Source: Timema cristinae (taxonomy: Eukaryota > Arthropoda > Insecta > Phasmatodea > Timematidae). From it: a stretch of 64,000 nt of DNA. The stretch covers positions 4,620,284 to 4,684,283 of the forward strand of contig JBCFYV010011135.1 in the NCBI GenBank assembly GCA_039000515.1, given 5' to 3'. Within the stretch, counting starts at the first letter, position 1. Each line of letters opens with the position of its first letter. The notes under the pieces are model-generated. The model worked only from the letters and a program-made list of their open reading frames with translations. It did no database searches and was not told the origin of the DNA. The translations under genes and the position numbers were made by a program. This document shows positions 33,879 to 43,629 of this stretch, piece by piece.

Positions 33879-36149
33879 ATGTGCGAAACTCCTCACGGTC
33901 CCCTACTAGCCCTATTAGATACCGGAGCTACTGCTAATTTCATCCAATACCAACAACTCACCCCTACAAACCTGAAGAACTTACTTCCTTTCCCCACACC
34001 AATCCACCTGGCCAAGGTTGGGAGTGACCTTACCATCCGAGGCCAGATAACTTTACCGCTAACCATGCAAACCCTAGAAGCCAACGTCACGTTCCTGGTG
34101 TCCGATGAACTCCGAGAACCACTTATTCTGGGACAACCATGGTTCACAGAACAGAAGGTAATCCTGGACTACGAGAACAGCCGAGTGCTTTTTGGAAACC
34201 AGGGGCGTCATACTCTATACTGGATGCCAAGACTCAATGAGGATCCCCCGCCGGTTCCTCAAGACAAGATCAGACAACACGCCCCAATAGAACGTCAAGA
34301 ACAACTCCTTAGACTACTAGACCAACACCGAGCCGTTTTCAACACTCAGGGACCTCTGCGAAGAACACGCAGCATCAACCATCAAATTCGACTCAAGGAC
34401 AACCAACGGATTATGGTACGGCCTTACCGCTATTCCCCTGCGAAAAACGCGCTAATTGAAGACCAGGTTCAGGAGATGAAAGCCCAGGGGATAATAGAAC
34501 CCGGAAACTCTGAATACAATTCACCCATTGTAATTGTGGAAAAAAAGGACAAAACTCCCCGTTTCTGCATTGATTTCCGACAACTGAACACCGCCACTAT
34601 CGATGTCACTCCCCCCGCTGTCAACGTACATGACACTCTTCGAGATTTGGGAGACGCAGAAATATTTACCACCCTCGATATGAAATCAGGGTACTGGCAG
34701 ATTCCCTTACACCCCGATTCCAAACCCCTGACTGCTTTCACCACGCCCAACGGAGAAACCTTGCAATTTACAGTTATGCCTTTCGGATTAAAGGGAGCCC
34801 CGAGTACTTTTCAGCGACTGATGAGTCAAGAAGTGTTAGCAGGGTACACCGGCCAGTTCTGTTTTGCCTACCTTGACGACGTGATAATCTACTCAAAGAC
34901 ATGGGAAGAGCACCTCAACCACTTGAGCAAGGTTTTAGAAAGATTTGAGCTCCACCAACTGACCTGCAATCTGGAAAAATGCCAGTTCGGCAAGACTGAG
35001 TTGGAATACCTTGGCCATATCGTTTCTAGCCAAGGAAACGCCCCACAACCACAGACGATCAAAGCCATCACGGAAGCCCCAACACCAAGAAACCGTAAAC
35101 AGCTCCGACAACTACTGGGCCTCTGCAACTGGTTACGAGAATTCGTGCCCCAAATGGCGGAACTAACAGCACCTCTCACCGAACTTCTAAGAACCAAATC
35201 CCGGTGGATGTGGAACTCCCAAACAGAAACCGCTCTACACACACTCAAAGAAGCCTTCAGAGACCTACCACCCTTAAGTCGTCCCGATCCATCACGAACC
35301 TTTACCCTACAAACTGACGCTAGCGGGATTGGACTAGGGGCAGTACTGTACCAAGAAGACGATGCGGGCAAACGAATCATCAGCCATGCCAGCGCGAAGC
35401 TAACCCCTACAGAGCAACGGTACCATAGCAACGAGCAGGAGTGCCTCGCTATCGTCTGGGCCATCAAGAGGTATAGACATTACCTGGAAGATAAACCTTT
35501 CATACTACGCACGGATAACCGAGCTCTCACCTGGCTGAACACGATGAAAGACCAACGGACCAAGCTGACGAGATGGGCACTCTTGCTCCAAGAGTTTCAA
35601 TTTTCCCTGGAACACTGCCCGGGAAAACAGAACGATCTACCTGACGCGTTATCACGCCAACCCGACAGCGAGAACACCAGTTCAGAGACTCAAGACTGGG
35701 ACCGGATGACCCCGCCCTCGGTCACAGGACTAGCACCACCCGAACCCGATGCACTACTAGTCCTACAGAACCAAGATGCACCTCTACATGAGCTAGTCAA
35801 GACGGAACAAAGACAGGATACAGAGATCCAAACTCAAGTTAACCGTTGGAAGGCTCTGGATACCCAAACTCGACCACCCACCAAAACAACCGACGCTCGG
35901 TTCTGGGATGAGCACTATGTCAAGGGAGACAATATCTGGAGACGCGAAGAAAGGGAAGGACCATGGAAACTCATCGTTCCAACTCAAATCCGACAACAGG
36001 TTATTTGGACATACACACGACCACCCTCAGGCAGGGCACCCGGGAGAAGACGAAACGACACGAGCCATTCAGCGAGGCTACACCTGGAAAGGCCTCCGAA
36101 CGGAAGTCAACAACTACGTTCGAAACTGCATGCTCTGTGCCTGTCGTAA
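33879..36149 (+). CDS. pol: Gypsy pol: protease, reverse transcriptase, RNase H
   Basis: The protease active site is LLDTGATANF near residue 14. In the reverse transcriptase, FRQLN, LDMKSGYWQIPL, MPFGLKGAPSTFQ and the catalytic YLDD (residues 331-334) are intact. RNase H shows TDAS at about residue 480, then NEQECLAIVWA and RTDNRALTW. The frame is open upstream of the ATG and overlaps gag in the -1 frame, so Gag-Pol by -1 frameshifting is plausible. From about position 36010 the frame no longer reads pol; the last 45 or so codons to the stop at 36149 are out-of-frame peptide. The integrase continues in another frame. Confidence 0.92.
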   Translation: MCETPHGPLLALLDTGATANFIQYQQLTPTNLKNLLPFPTPIHLAKVGSDLTIRGQITLPLTMQTLEANVTFLVSDELREPLILGQPWFTEQKVILDYENSRVLFGNQGRHTLYWMPRLNEDPPPVPQDKIRQHAPIERQEQLLRLLDQHRAVFNTQGPLRRTRSINHQIRLKDNQRIMVRPYRYSPAKNALIEDQVQEMKAQGIIEPGNSEYNSPIVIVEKKDKTPRFCIDFRQLNTATIDVTPPAVNVHDTLRDLGDAEIFTTLDMKSGYWQIPLHPDSKPLTAFTTPNGETLQFTVMPFGLKGAPSTFQRLMSQEVLAGYTGQFCFAYLDDVIIYSKTWEEHLNHLSKVLERFELHQLTCNLEKCQFGKTELEYLGHIVSSQGNAPQPQTIKAITEAPTPRNRKQLRQLLGLCNWLREFVPQMAELTAPLTELLRTKSRWMWNSQTETALHTLKEAFRDLPPLSRPDPSRTFTLQTDASGIGLGAVLYQEDDAGKRIISHASAKLTPTEQRYHSNEQECLAIVWAIKRYRHYLEDKPFILRTDNRALTWLNTMKDQRTKLTRWALLLQEFQFSLEHCPGKQNDLPDALSRQPDSENTSSETQDWDRMTPPSVTGLAPPEPDALLVLQNQDAPLHELVKTEQRQDTEIQTQVNRWKALDTQTRPPTKTTDARFWDEHYVKGDNIWRREEREGPWKLIVPTQIRQQVIWTYTRPPSGRAPGRRRNDTSHSARLHLERPPNGSQQLRSKLHALCLS

Positions 36150-37233
36150 GACCGGGGGGTATCAAGGGGCAGAGCCACTAAGACCCCGTCAACCACAACG
36201 CCCCTGGAAAGTGGTAGCCTTAGACCTCATGGGGCCATACCCCCGAAGTCGCAGAGGAAAGAAGTTCATCCTAGTGATTACGGATCTCTTCTCAAGATGG
36301 GTAGAAGTATTTCCACTCGCGTCAACAGAGGTCAGACAGATAATCCAGACGATGGAACAACAATTCTTCCCACGATGGGGATATCCAAAACATCTCCTGT
36401 CCGACAATGGTCCACAGTTCATTAGCCGAACCTGGGCAAACGCCTGTCAAAAGTGGGATGTCGAAGCCTGGACAACCCCAATCTACCACCCCCAAGCCAA
36501 CCCCACGGAAAGAAGGAACCAGGAACTAAAGAAGGGAATCCGACTCCAAATCTCGGAGAATCATCGAGAATGGGATACCTTCCTGCCTATGATCGCCTTC
36601 AATCTACGATGCCGCAAGAATGGGGCCACCGGAATGTCTCCGAGTGAACTACTACTTGGCCGAACGCTATACAGGCCCGGGGAGTGGAGATTTGAAACCC
36701 CAGTACGAGAGCAGGAAGACAACGAGAGCCCTAGCCAAGGAGCCCTCCAAAGAGAAGAACAGGCACGAGTCAATCAAGCCAATTACCAACAACGGTACAC
36801 CCACCCTCCAGCACGGGCCGCCCAACCCTTTCAAAACGGTGATTTGGTACTGGTCCGCACCCAACCCCTCTCTAACGCAACAGAGGCCTACTACGCCGGC
36901 TTTGCCCCCAAATGGGAAGGACCCTACCCGGTGAGCAAACGAAGAGGAGGGGTCTACTGGGTTACCTACCCAAATGGTCGATCCAAGAAAATACACAGGG
37001 GACAACTACGTCCTGCACCCCTGGTGAAAACACCGGGAAACCGCAGCTACCCAAACTACTCACAACCATGGATCCCGCACCCAATAACACCGAGGGAACA
37101 AAAGGACTGGACCCTCCCCTACCAAATAGTTCTGGATGGAGTACCAGACTGCGACCTCGACGACCCCCAATCCCTCCCCAGACAGGGTGAGGCCAAAGAC
37201 CCGGGTACACGGCTACTCAAGCGCCGTGCGTGA
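36010..37233 (+). pseudogene. pol: Gypsy pol integrase part, frame-shifted from RT
   Basis: The part with homology starts near 36010 with the zinc-binding HHCC region (HPQAGHPGEDETTRAI, then NCMLCACRK). The catalytic core shows ALDLMGPYP (first Asp), LLSDNGPQFIS (second Asp) and HPQANPTERRNQEL (Glu). A GPF/Y-like C-terminal region follows (WEGPYPVSKRRGGVYWVTYP). In intact Gypsy elements this is continuous with RT-RNase H. Here one indel near 36005-36015 puts it in a different frame with no start of its own. No chromodomain is visible. It ends 690 bp before the 3' LTR. Confidence 0.9.
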
Positions 37234-37410
37234 CACAGTGCGTGGTCCCTCAACCCAGTGCGTGACGTGAACATAATGGTGCGTGGTTACACAACCAAGT
37301 GCGTGACGTGAACATAATGGTGCGTGGTTACACAACCAAGTGCGTGACGTGAACATAATGGTGCGTAGTTCCACAACCAAGTGCGTGACGCCAACATCAC
37401 GGTGCGTGGT
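37234..37410 (+). repeat. 41-bp tandem repeats after pol
   Basis: CATAATGGTGCGTGGTTACA recurs at 37272 and 37313, and a variant starts at 37354, giving a 41-bp period. Partial units lie on each side. Each unit contains GTGCGTGACGTGAA. The array begins at the pol stop and is non-coding. Confidence 0.9.
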
Positions 37411-37460
37411 GAAAATCACACCCACTGTGGTTACCCCACTCAGTAAACACTGTCAAAGTG

Positions 37461-37712
37461 TGGCCCTAAAAAGGGCTGATTATGTGCGATAACTTGTTGG
37501 CCCTAGAAAGGGCCGTCTTATTTACTGTATTTGTTTGGCCCTGAAAAGGGCAGATTATGTGTTGATTTTTTTTGTTGGCCCTATAAAGGGCCGTTTTTTG
37601 CCATATTTTATTGGCCCTAAAAAGGGCAGATTGTGTGTTGATTTTGTTACTGGTGACGCTAAGAAGGGCCGTCTTATTTACTGTATAGTTTTGGCCCTAA
37701 AAAGGGCCGTAG
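37461..37712 (+). repeat. Repeated GGCCCT...AGGGCC hairpins
   Basis: About seven copies of GGCCCTNNAAAGGGC(C) are spaced roughly 35-45 bp apart. Each is self-complementary (GGCCCT with AGGGCC, loop about 4), so RNA from either strand would form a row of small stem-loops. Some copies lose the last C (GGGCAG, GGGCTG). Position is the 3' untranslated region ahead of the polypurine tract. Confidence 0.85.
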
Positions 37713-37914
37713 TGTATTTTCGTTATTGTTATTTATTTGTCATATATTTACGTTTTCTTTTTTTTTCTCTCTCTGTGTCCATCAGAACTATTGAATCTAA
37801 TCAATGTTAAAATTAGTATTAAATTAGCCCTAAGATATATGTAAGATGTAAATAATTTGTTGATGTAAAATTTATGTAGACCAGAGGTCACCCGTGTGCA
37901 AGTGCGCAAGCCAG

Positions 37915-37924
37915 TGTGGGGGAT
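37915..37924 (+). promoter_or_regulatory. Polypurine tract
   Basis: The purine-rich GTGTGGGGGA runs directly into the 3' LTR start, which is where plus-strand DNA synthesis would be primed. It is short and has two T residues, weaker than a canonical tract. Confidence 0.6.
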
Positions 37925-38975
37925 TGATGTGCCTCTCTGTTCAGGCAGCCTTCTTTCCTTCGCACTTGCACCGGCCGCTTCACCCTCCCTCCCTACTGCC
38001 GGTCCGGCCCACAGTCCATGTTGTCTGAGCCGTCCGTGACGCTCTTACCTCTATAATCAACTCCCTTCTTCCTATTGGCTCGCTTGGCGGCCAATAGCAC
38101 TTTCGTTTTCCCGAACCAATGGGAAGCTCCCTCTTCTCTGATTGGACCAGGCCAGGCAGCAGCGGAGGGTATATAACCCGGTGAAATCTTGATTCGAGTA
38201 GAGTGGTGAGCCAACCTTGGGGAACCACACTCATACGAAAGAGCCAATAAATCGTCGTTTGCAGCAAGTGTCATCGCTATTCTCATTCCACCGCAATCTA
38301 CCCTACCTCCCACCGCGACTTTACGTTGCCGGGAATCTACCCTACCTCCCACCGCGACTTTACGTTGCCGGGACTCTACCCTACCTCCCACCGCGACTTT
38401 ACGTTGCCGGGACGCTACCCTACCTCCCACCGCGACTTAACGTTGCCGGGACGCTATCCTACCTCCCACCGCGACTTTACGTTGCCGGGACTCTATCCTA
38501 CCTCTCCACCCTCCCCCATCCACTTGTCCTCGTCATCACGGGATGGTCTACACTCGCCGCGCCGGCAAAGCCCACCGACGGAAGACCCTGGAGAAAACAG
38601 CACCGACCAAACAGTACTCAACTCGTGGACCCATTCTCTACGTTCCCGTCTACAACCACCAGACCCCCGAACACCCACACATTGCGCCCACATCTCCCAG
38701 CATCCCTGCCGCCGAGTCATCTCAGGCCTCCCCTCGTCTTCCCCTCTCACCGACCACCCGACTCCCCCCTACTCCAATTTCCCCTTTAACCCCTGAGGGC
38801 TATCATTTACATCCCTAGCCACCCCCCAACCCGCCTACGTTTTCTCCCCCATCTCTCTCCCTTACCCCCACCCACAAGACCCACGAGACCGGTACCTAAT
38901 CACAAAGGCCAGTCGGAAGCTGCAGTTCCAGTAAAACCAACTACCTCCCTCGAAACCACAAGACATGGGATAACA
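37925..38975 (+). repeat. Gypsy 3' LTR
   Basis: Same features as the 5' LTR (CCAAT cluster, TATATAA, AATAAA, 39-bp array). It is one base shorter, lacking one C in the run near 38812. Its end lies 119 bp upstream of the first coding ATG of the Mutator-YqaJ gene, so the LTR promoter or poly(A) signal could affect that gene. Confidence 0.95.
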
Positions 38976-39094
38976 ACGTGATCTTATTTATCTACAGAGT
39001 ACGCTTTGTAAAGGCAAGTGACTTAAATACTAACAGAGGTGGTAACAGTTCATCGAGCGAGCAAAAACCTAATATTCAAGAACAGATAGAAACT

Positions 39095-39132
39095 ATGGAT
39101 TGCAATTCTATGTCTCCTTCTTCTGAAGAAAG
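39095..39132 (+). CDS. Mutator-YqaJ gene, exon 1 (predicted start)
   Basis: A short exon encoding MDCNSMSPSSEE plus two bases, ending in a strong donor AAG|GTGAGT. It is the first ATG after the LTR and splices in phase to 39662. Upstream sequence from about 38997 contains stops and may be 5' UTR or a non-coding exon (CTACAG precedes it). There is no independent evidence for the start. Confidence 0.5.
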
Positions 39133-39174
39133 GTGAGTTTCTAAATAATGTTATGGTGTGGTCTATAATCAGCT

Positions 39175-39440
39175 GGTGACCTGGTGGTCTAGGGGTAAGG
39201 TGCTGGACTTTTGTGCTGGAGGTCCGGGGTTCAATCCTTGGTCCTGGCACAGATTTATCTGATTACCAAACACTTCCTTCACTTCTGACAAGACATCTTG
39301 TGAATGTGGGGAATGCCAGGCCGCCACTGTGGTTCGGATTCCACGTTAAACTGTAGGTCCTCCATTTCATCTCGCAATCACCCTACCATTACACATTAGT
39401 GTAAGTGCGTATTACCCGAACGGTTTGTAAGACGCGGTGC

Positions 39441-39489
<49 letters not shown>
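39175..39489 (+). mobile_element. SINE family A, copy 6 (full length)
   Basis: Head GGTGACCTGGTGGTCTAGGG, B box GGGGTTCAATCC, body, and a long (AAT)n tail from 39440. Direct repeats TAATCAGCT lie at 39166-39174 and 39489-39497. It sits in intron 1 of the Mutator-YqaJ gene, in the sense orientation. Confidence 0.92.
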
Positions 39490-39492
<3 letters not shown>

Positions 39493-39661
39493 CAGCTCTC
39501 TGTCGACTTGCAATAAATTTTATTGCTTGAAAATCTTGAGTATAAAAACTTTATAATAAATATTAAAGTGCTAAAAAGCTGTACATATATATAACCAAAT
39601 TAATAGTTCCTAAGACGAAAGGACCACAGCATCCTTACTAAAACAAATTTATTTTATATAG

Positions 39662-39901
39662 GCCTACTAATAGTTGTTTACATTTTGATTTTATGAATAT
39701 TCATAGTGATATAATCCCCTCTCCACTTTCGGGCACACCTACCAGCATCTTATCTGATACTATTCGGTATCCTCACTGCAGCGTACAAATTAATATATTC
39801 ACACATTCAATAATTAGTAGGCCTAGCAGCAGCACCTTTACAGAAGATTTGATGGACATATCCTCCGGCGATTAGTCGAAGACATCATTGTATTCACAAC
39901 T
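39662..39901 (+). pseudogene. Mutator-YqaJ gene, exon 2 (carries a stop; exon duplicate)
   Basis: The 240-bp exon has phase 2 at both ends, acceptor TTATATAG|GCC and donor CAACT|GTAAAT. It is Ser/Pro-rich (SPLSGTPTSILSDTI) with an in-frame TAG at 39873-39875. Its last 45 bases and the following intron resemble those of exon 4 (ATTGT.TTCACAAC.GTAAATATTA), which has a GTG codon where this has TAG. It is probably the decaying copy of a duplicated exon, or it is skipped, which would keep the frame. Confidence 0.55.
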
Positions 39902-40425
39902 GTAAATATTAGATTTCATAATTCCCTTTAGTGTTTTAATTTATTTAGTAGAGGACGCGAGAAAAATTAAGTGTTTTTTGCAGTTTTCACAACAAACTTT
40001 TAAAATCAAATGCTTCATTAGAGACATATAGTTTAATTTTCTATACATGGCAATATCAACAGCTGTTCTTGAATATCTGCTATGAGCATAGCATCATTTA
40101 ATGAGAAACATTTTAAACGAGGAGAAAAAGTTTTCACAAAATTCTAGGACAATCATGACAGAAATTTAACAACTGTTGATATCACATTTTAAAGAAAATT
40201 AAACTCTATGTTTGTATTGGAGCAATATTTGATTTAATTTGCTGAAAAAAATGGTTTGATACGAAAACTGCAAAAAAAAACTAGTTTTCCTGGCATCCCC
40301 TTTGATCCCACCCTAAGTACAGTTAATAGGAGTGCCACATTCATAGAAATAGGGTATTAAGTCTGAAACTAGCTATTTTATCTATAGTTATAACTATATG
40401 TTTTATGTATTTTGAACTGGTACAG

Positions 40426-40533
40426 AGGTATCAACTATAATCTGGCATACTTGGAACCCGTCCCTGCCATTACAGAACCATTTTATGAGGTTCATGGTGA
40501 AGCCGCTGCAGAAAGAGGAAATTTAGATCAATT
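40426..40533 (+). CDS. Mutator-YqaJ gene, exon 3
   Basis: The 108-bp exon has phase 2 in and out, acceptor GGTACAG|AGG and donor CAATT|GTAAGT. It encodes GINYNLAYLEPVPAITEPFY and an acidic end. No domain is recognisable. Support is the open frame, both splice sites and correct phase with the exons on either side. Confidence 0.55.
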
Positions 40534-41346
40534 GTAAGTCGAAAAAAATGTTTATCTTACTATTTTAGACAACACTTTTGGGTAAGAGTGGAATTCACAT
40601 TTATATGAGAAACTTAAGTCAAACATGAGTGAAAAGGACTCCAAATAGGAGAAAGAAATTCAAGCCTACATATTGTGATTTTATGGCTGGCTACCTATTA
40701 AAAAATCGCGCTGAAAGACGTGTCATTAGTTTGGGCTAGTCTTCATTTGAAGTAACTATACGGTTGGGATGAGATATATATTATTTTTATTTCACCCTTC
40801 CAGGCTATTCTTATTTAACTACACTTCTAGGACAAGAATGAGGAAAGTATAATTTTGAGCAAATGCTACAACATTGGTATGGATGGGGAGTGTAAAATAA
40901 TATACTATATAATATTAGCTACAGGCCAGATATTGAGGAAGAATACATTAATACCTAATTAATCTTGCTTTCAAGATCAGGGATGGAGTTTAACGTATAG
41001 AAATCATTACTTACTACGAATTAATTTCCATAACAAAAAACGTTTTAGAGGTCATCGTTAGATCTCAAACTAGCGTTGAAACAAGCCATTTTACCAAGTT
41101 GATTTAATTTTTTTTACTCATACATGGTATTACTATTGTGTGTACTTATTGCGAGATAAAAAATTGCCAATTTATTCCTCATATCTCCCCAATTTTACAA
41201 ATTAATTGATTTGCTGTAGGGCAAAACTAAACTGGTTTATTAAATATATGATATTACATTGTGCGAGAATGAGAATTAAAAAAAAATGAAAGTCATAAAA
41301 TGTATGTTCATAGTCTTCCTGAAATATTTTCTTTATATTATGTATG

Positions 41347-41610
41347 ACCCGCCTCAGTGGCGTAGTTGGCTAACGCGCTAGTCTTGTTAAGCTCGACTGC
41401 TGAGGACGGGGAGATCGAGGTTCGAATCTCGGTTGGGTGAACTGGGGTAGTTTTTCCTAAATGGTTTTCCACTCACCCTCCACGCAAATGCGGGTTCACT
41501 TCCTCTAATTCAACCTTCCCAATTCCCAATCCATTATCGTAATTAGTACTTAAAGCGTATAAACCGAACGGGTAGTAAGACGCAGTGCTAAATAATAATA
41601 ATAATAATAA
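41347..41610 (+). mobile_element. tRNA-derived SINE, family B
   Basis: It has a different tRNA-like head from family A (A box TGGCGTAGTTGG, B box GAGGTTCGAATCTCGG) and a different body (CACGCAAATGCGGGTTCAC). The 3' end (CGAACGGGTAGTAAGACGC followed by an (AAT)n tail) is almost the same as in family A. The 13-bp TSD TATATTATGTATG is at 41334-41346 and 41611-41623. It lies in intron 3 of the Mutator-YqaJ gene. Confidence 0.93.
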
Positions 41611-41820
41611 TATATTATGTATGTATTTGATTAACTCAAAATAACTTTAGTAAGAAAAACAAAATATCAGTTTAACTTTAAACATAATAGTGTAAAATAG
41701 GTGTATGTATTTTAATGAAAAAATTAAAGAATGCACAAGACATAAATTCAACAAAAACTTTAGTCAATGATTTATTTATTACAAATTATTATTTTTACAT
41801 CAATAATCTTTTTTTTTCAG

Positions 41821-42051
41821 GAATACAACAATCGATACATTTCAAATAAGACCCCCTCGACATTCAGAGATTCCATCCTGTAACTTAACTGATGGTGACA
41901 CTATTGAAAGTATTCTCCCTCCACATTTAGAGTCGCCTAACCCCACATCTCTAGATAATACCATACATTCGTCTAATGTTAATTCAGAAACAGAAGTTAT
42001 AATGGATATTTTCCCGGAAGATGTGCCACAGACACCATTGTCTTCACAACA
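41821..42051 (+). CDS. Mutator-YqaJ gene, exon 4
   Basis: The 231-bp exon has phase 2 in and out, acceptor TTTTTTTCAG|GAA and donor CAACA|GTAAAT. It encodes a Ser/Pro-rich acidic linker (SILPPHLESPNPTSLDNTIH). It has the same phase class as exon 2 and a similar end, supporting tandem exon duplication. A linker ahead of the transposase domain is likely. Confidence 0.65.
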
Positions 42052-42339
42052 GTAAATATTACATTACACATTTTAGTGTTAACTTATTTAGTGAACAATA
42101 AACTAATTTCAAATTTTGAATTTTGTTACCAAGCTACCCTGATTAAATATGATACATATTTAATAGGAGTGTCACCTAATAAAAATACAATTAGAAGCTG
42201 AAATACAATATCTAGAATTATGAATGTAATAAAATAAATGCTAATTAAATATCACAGGCTAAAATTAAGATTAGCACAATCATGGCAGTGGGAAGGTGAT
42301 CAATTTAAATTAAGCCTAGTATTAAATTAGTTGAAAAAT

Positions 42340-42420
42340 TATACATGTACACGGGAATTGATTCCGTGAGTGCTAAGCCAAAGGTCCGGGGTTCAATTCC
42401 AGTGCTAAAGCTATCAGTTA
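42340..42420 (+). repeat. Degraded tRNA-like fragment in intron 4
   Basis: GGTCCGGGGTTCAATTCC looks like a SINE B-box region. No head or tail is preserved. It produces a spurious upstream extension of exon 5's open frame. Confidence 0.35.
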
Positions 42421-42505
42421 ACATTTATGGTTCTGGTTCCAGTTCCATTCCTTGCATTAAATACGTCAAGATACAGTGCACATTTGTTTTGTTTTTTCTT
42501 TCCAG

Positions 42506-43049
42506 GGACACAAATGTTTTTAAAACACTCTCTATCATAGAAGGACGCAGAATAGTCGACTTACAGTACTTTTTGGAATGTATTCAAGCAATAAAGCATA
42601 AAGGGTTTGACTGCACATTTTCAAATATGAATATTACAGGCGAAACAAGGAATGGCTTCTGCAGCACATTACACTTGCAGTGCAAGATGTGTGGGGTTCT
42701 CGAAACACTCCGTACTGAAAACCCCAACTCACCGATGAATGTTAATACCGCAATGGTGGCTGGCATTATTAACACAGGCCAAGGTTTTTCTCAGATGGAA
42801 GAGTTGTCTGCAGTACTAGATATGTCTTGTATGGGCAATCCTATGTACCAAAAGATACACCAAGAAGTAGGTGAACATCTAGGAAGCATTGCTTCTGATG
42901 AAATGATGGCTGCCACGCGTGAGGAAGCAGCATTGGCTGTCAAAGCCGGAAATGTGGACAAAGAGGGTCGACCAATGATAACTGTTGTTGCAGATGGAGC
43001 ATGGTGCAAAAGATCTTGTAAAAGTAAATACGACAATCTCTCAGGAGTG
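42506..43049 (+). CDS. Mutator-YqaJ gene, exon 5: Mutator-like transposase N-part
   Basis: The 544-bp exon has acceptor CTTTCCAG|GGA and donor GTG|GTAAGT. It encodes the start of the Mutator-like transposase domain common in arthropod genomes. LHLQCKMCGVLETLRT is a Cys-containing region, then AMVAGIINTGQGFSQMEEL, and near the end ITVVADGAWCKRSCKSKYD, where the Asp is the first candidate catalytic acidic residue. The predicted role is DNA transposition or, if domesticated, sequence-specific nuclease/DNA binding. Confidence 0.88.
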
Positions 43050-43237
43050 GTAAGTTATATATAACACATAGTATTGAGACGTAGAACTTTGTGTTGAACT
43101 AGATATATTATTTAATATAATATAGTAATTACTAAATAAACTTTTAAAACTCAATTTTGTCTTTGCTTTTCAGTTTAAAGTATTTTAATGGTCCTGTAGT
43201 TAATATACCCTACACTAAATTTTGTTTATGATACTAG

Positions 43238-43460
43238 GCATGCATAGTTGGCTTCAAAACAAAAAAGGTGATATACATGGGGGTTCGCAACTCCTATTGC
43301 TCTATTTGTGAAAGAGCATCTTCTCAAGAAAAACCTACTAAAGAGCACATATGCTATAAAAATTGGACACAATCTGCCACTGCAATGGAAGCTGACATCA
43401 TAGTTGATGGGTTCAAGCAAAGTGTACCAATGTATGGAATCGTGTATGCCGAACTTATAG
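43238..43460 (+). CDS. Mutator-YqaJ gene, exon 6
   Basis: It enters in phase 0 (acceptor GATACTAG|GCA) and leaves one base (donor ATAG|GTAACT). It encodes GFKTKKVIYMGVRNSYCSIC, a zinc-like CSIC...HICY cluster, and MEADIIVDGFKQSVPMYGI. These are conserved blocks between the first and second acidic residues of this transposase family. Confidence 0.88.
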
Positions 43461-43629
43461 GTAACTTAACATAGCGCTTTAAACAATTAGTTAATACCGT
43501 AACATCAAAAAGTTTTAATTTATAATCCAGTTATTTCATTGGGAACCCAACAAAAATTAATATTAATAAATGATATTGCCTTACCAGTATGATATTGAAT
43601 TAATAAGTTGATTTAATTATTTTTTTTAG

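Larger units (their letters stand above)
31336..38975 (+). mobile_element. Gypsy LTR retrotransposon, nearly full length
   Basis: The 7.64-kb element has LTRs of 1052 and 1051 bp, a primer-binding site, gag, protease, reverse transcriptase, RNase H, integrase and a polypurine tract, in the Ty3/Gypsy order (RT before integrase). There is no envelope-like ORF. LTRs begin TGATGTGCC and end GATAACA. The only LTR difference I could see is one C in CATTTACATCC(C)CTAG, so insertion is very recent. Flanks are ACAT (31332-31335) and ACGT (38976-38979), a TSD with one mismatch at best. Pol carries one frameshift. Confidence 0.95.

Noticed and set aside
37535..37810. A 91-codon plus-strand frame after Gypsy pol
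   Set aside because: It reads through the GGCCCT/AGGGCC hairpin repeats and has no domain; it is not an envelope gene.
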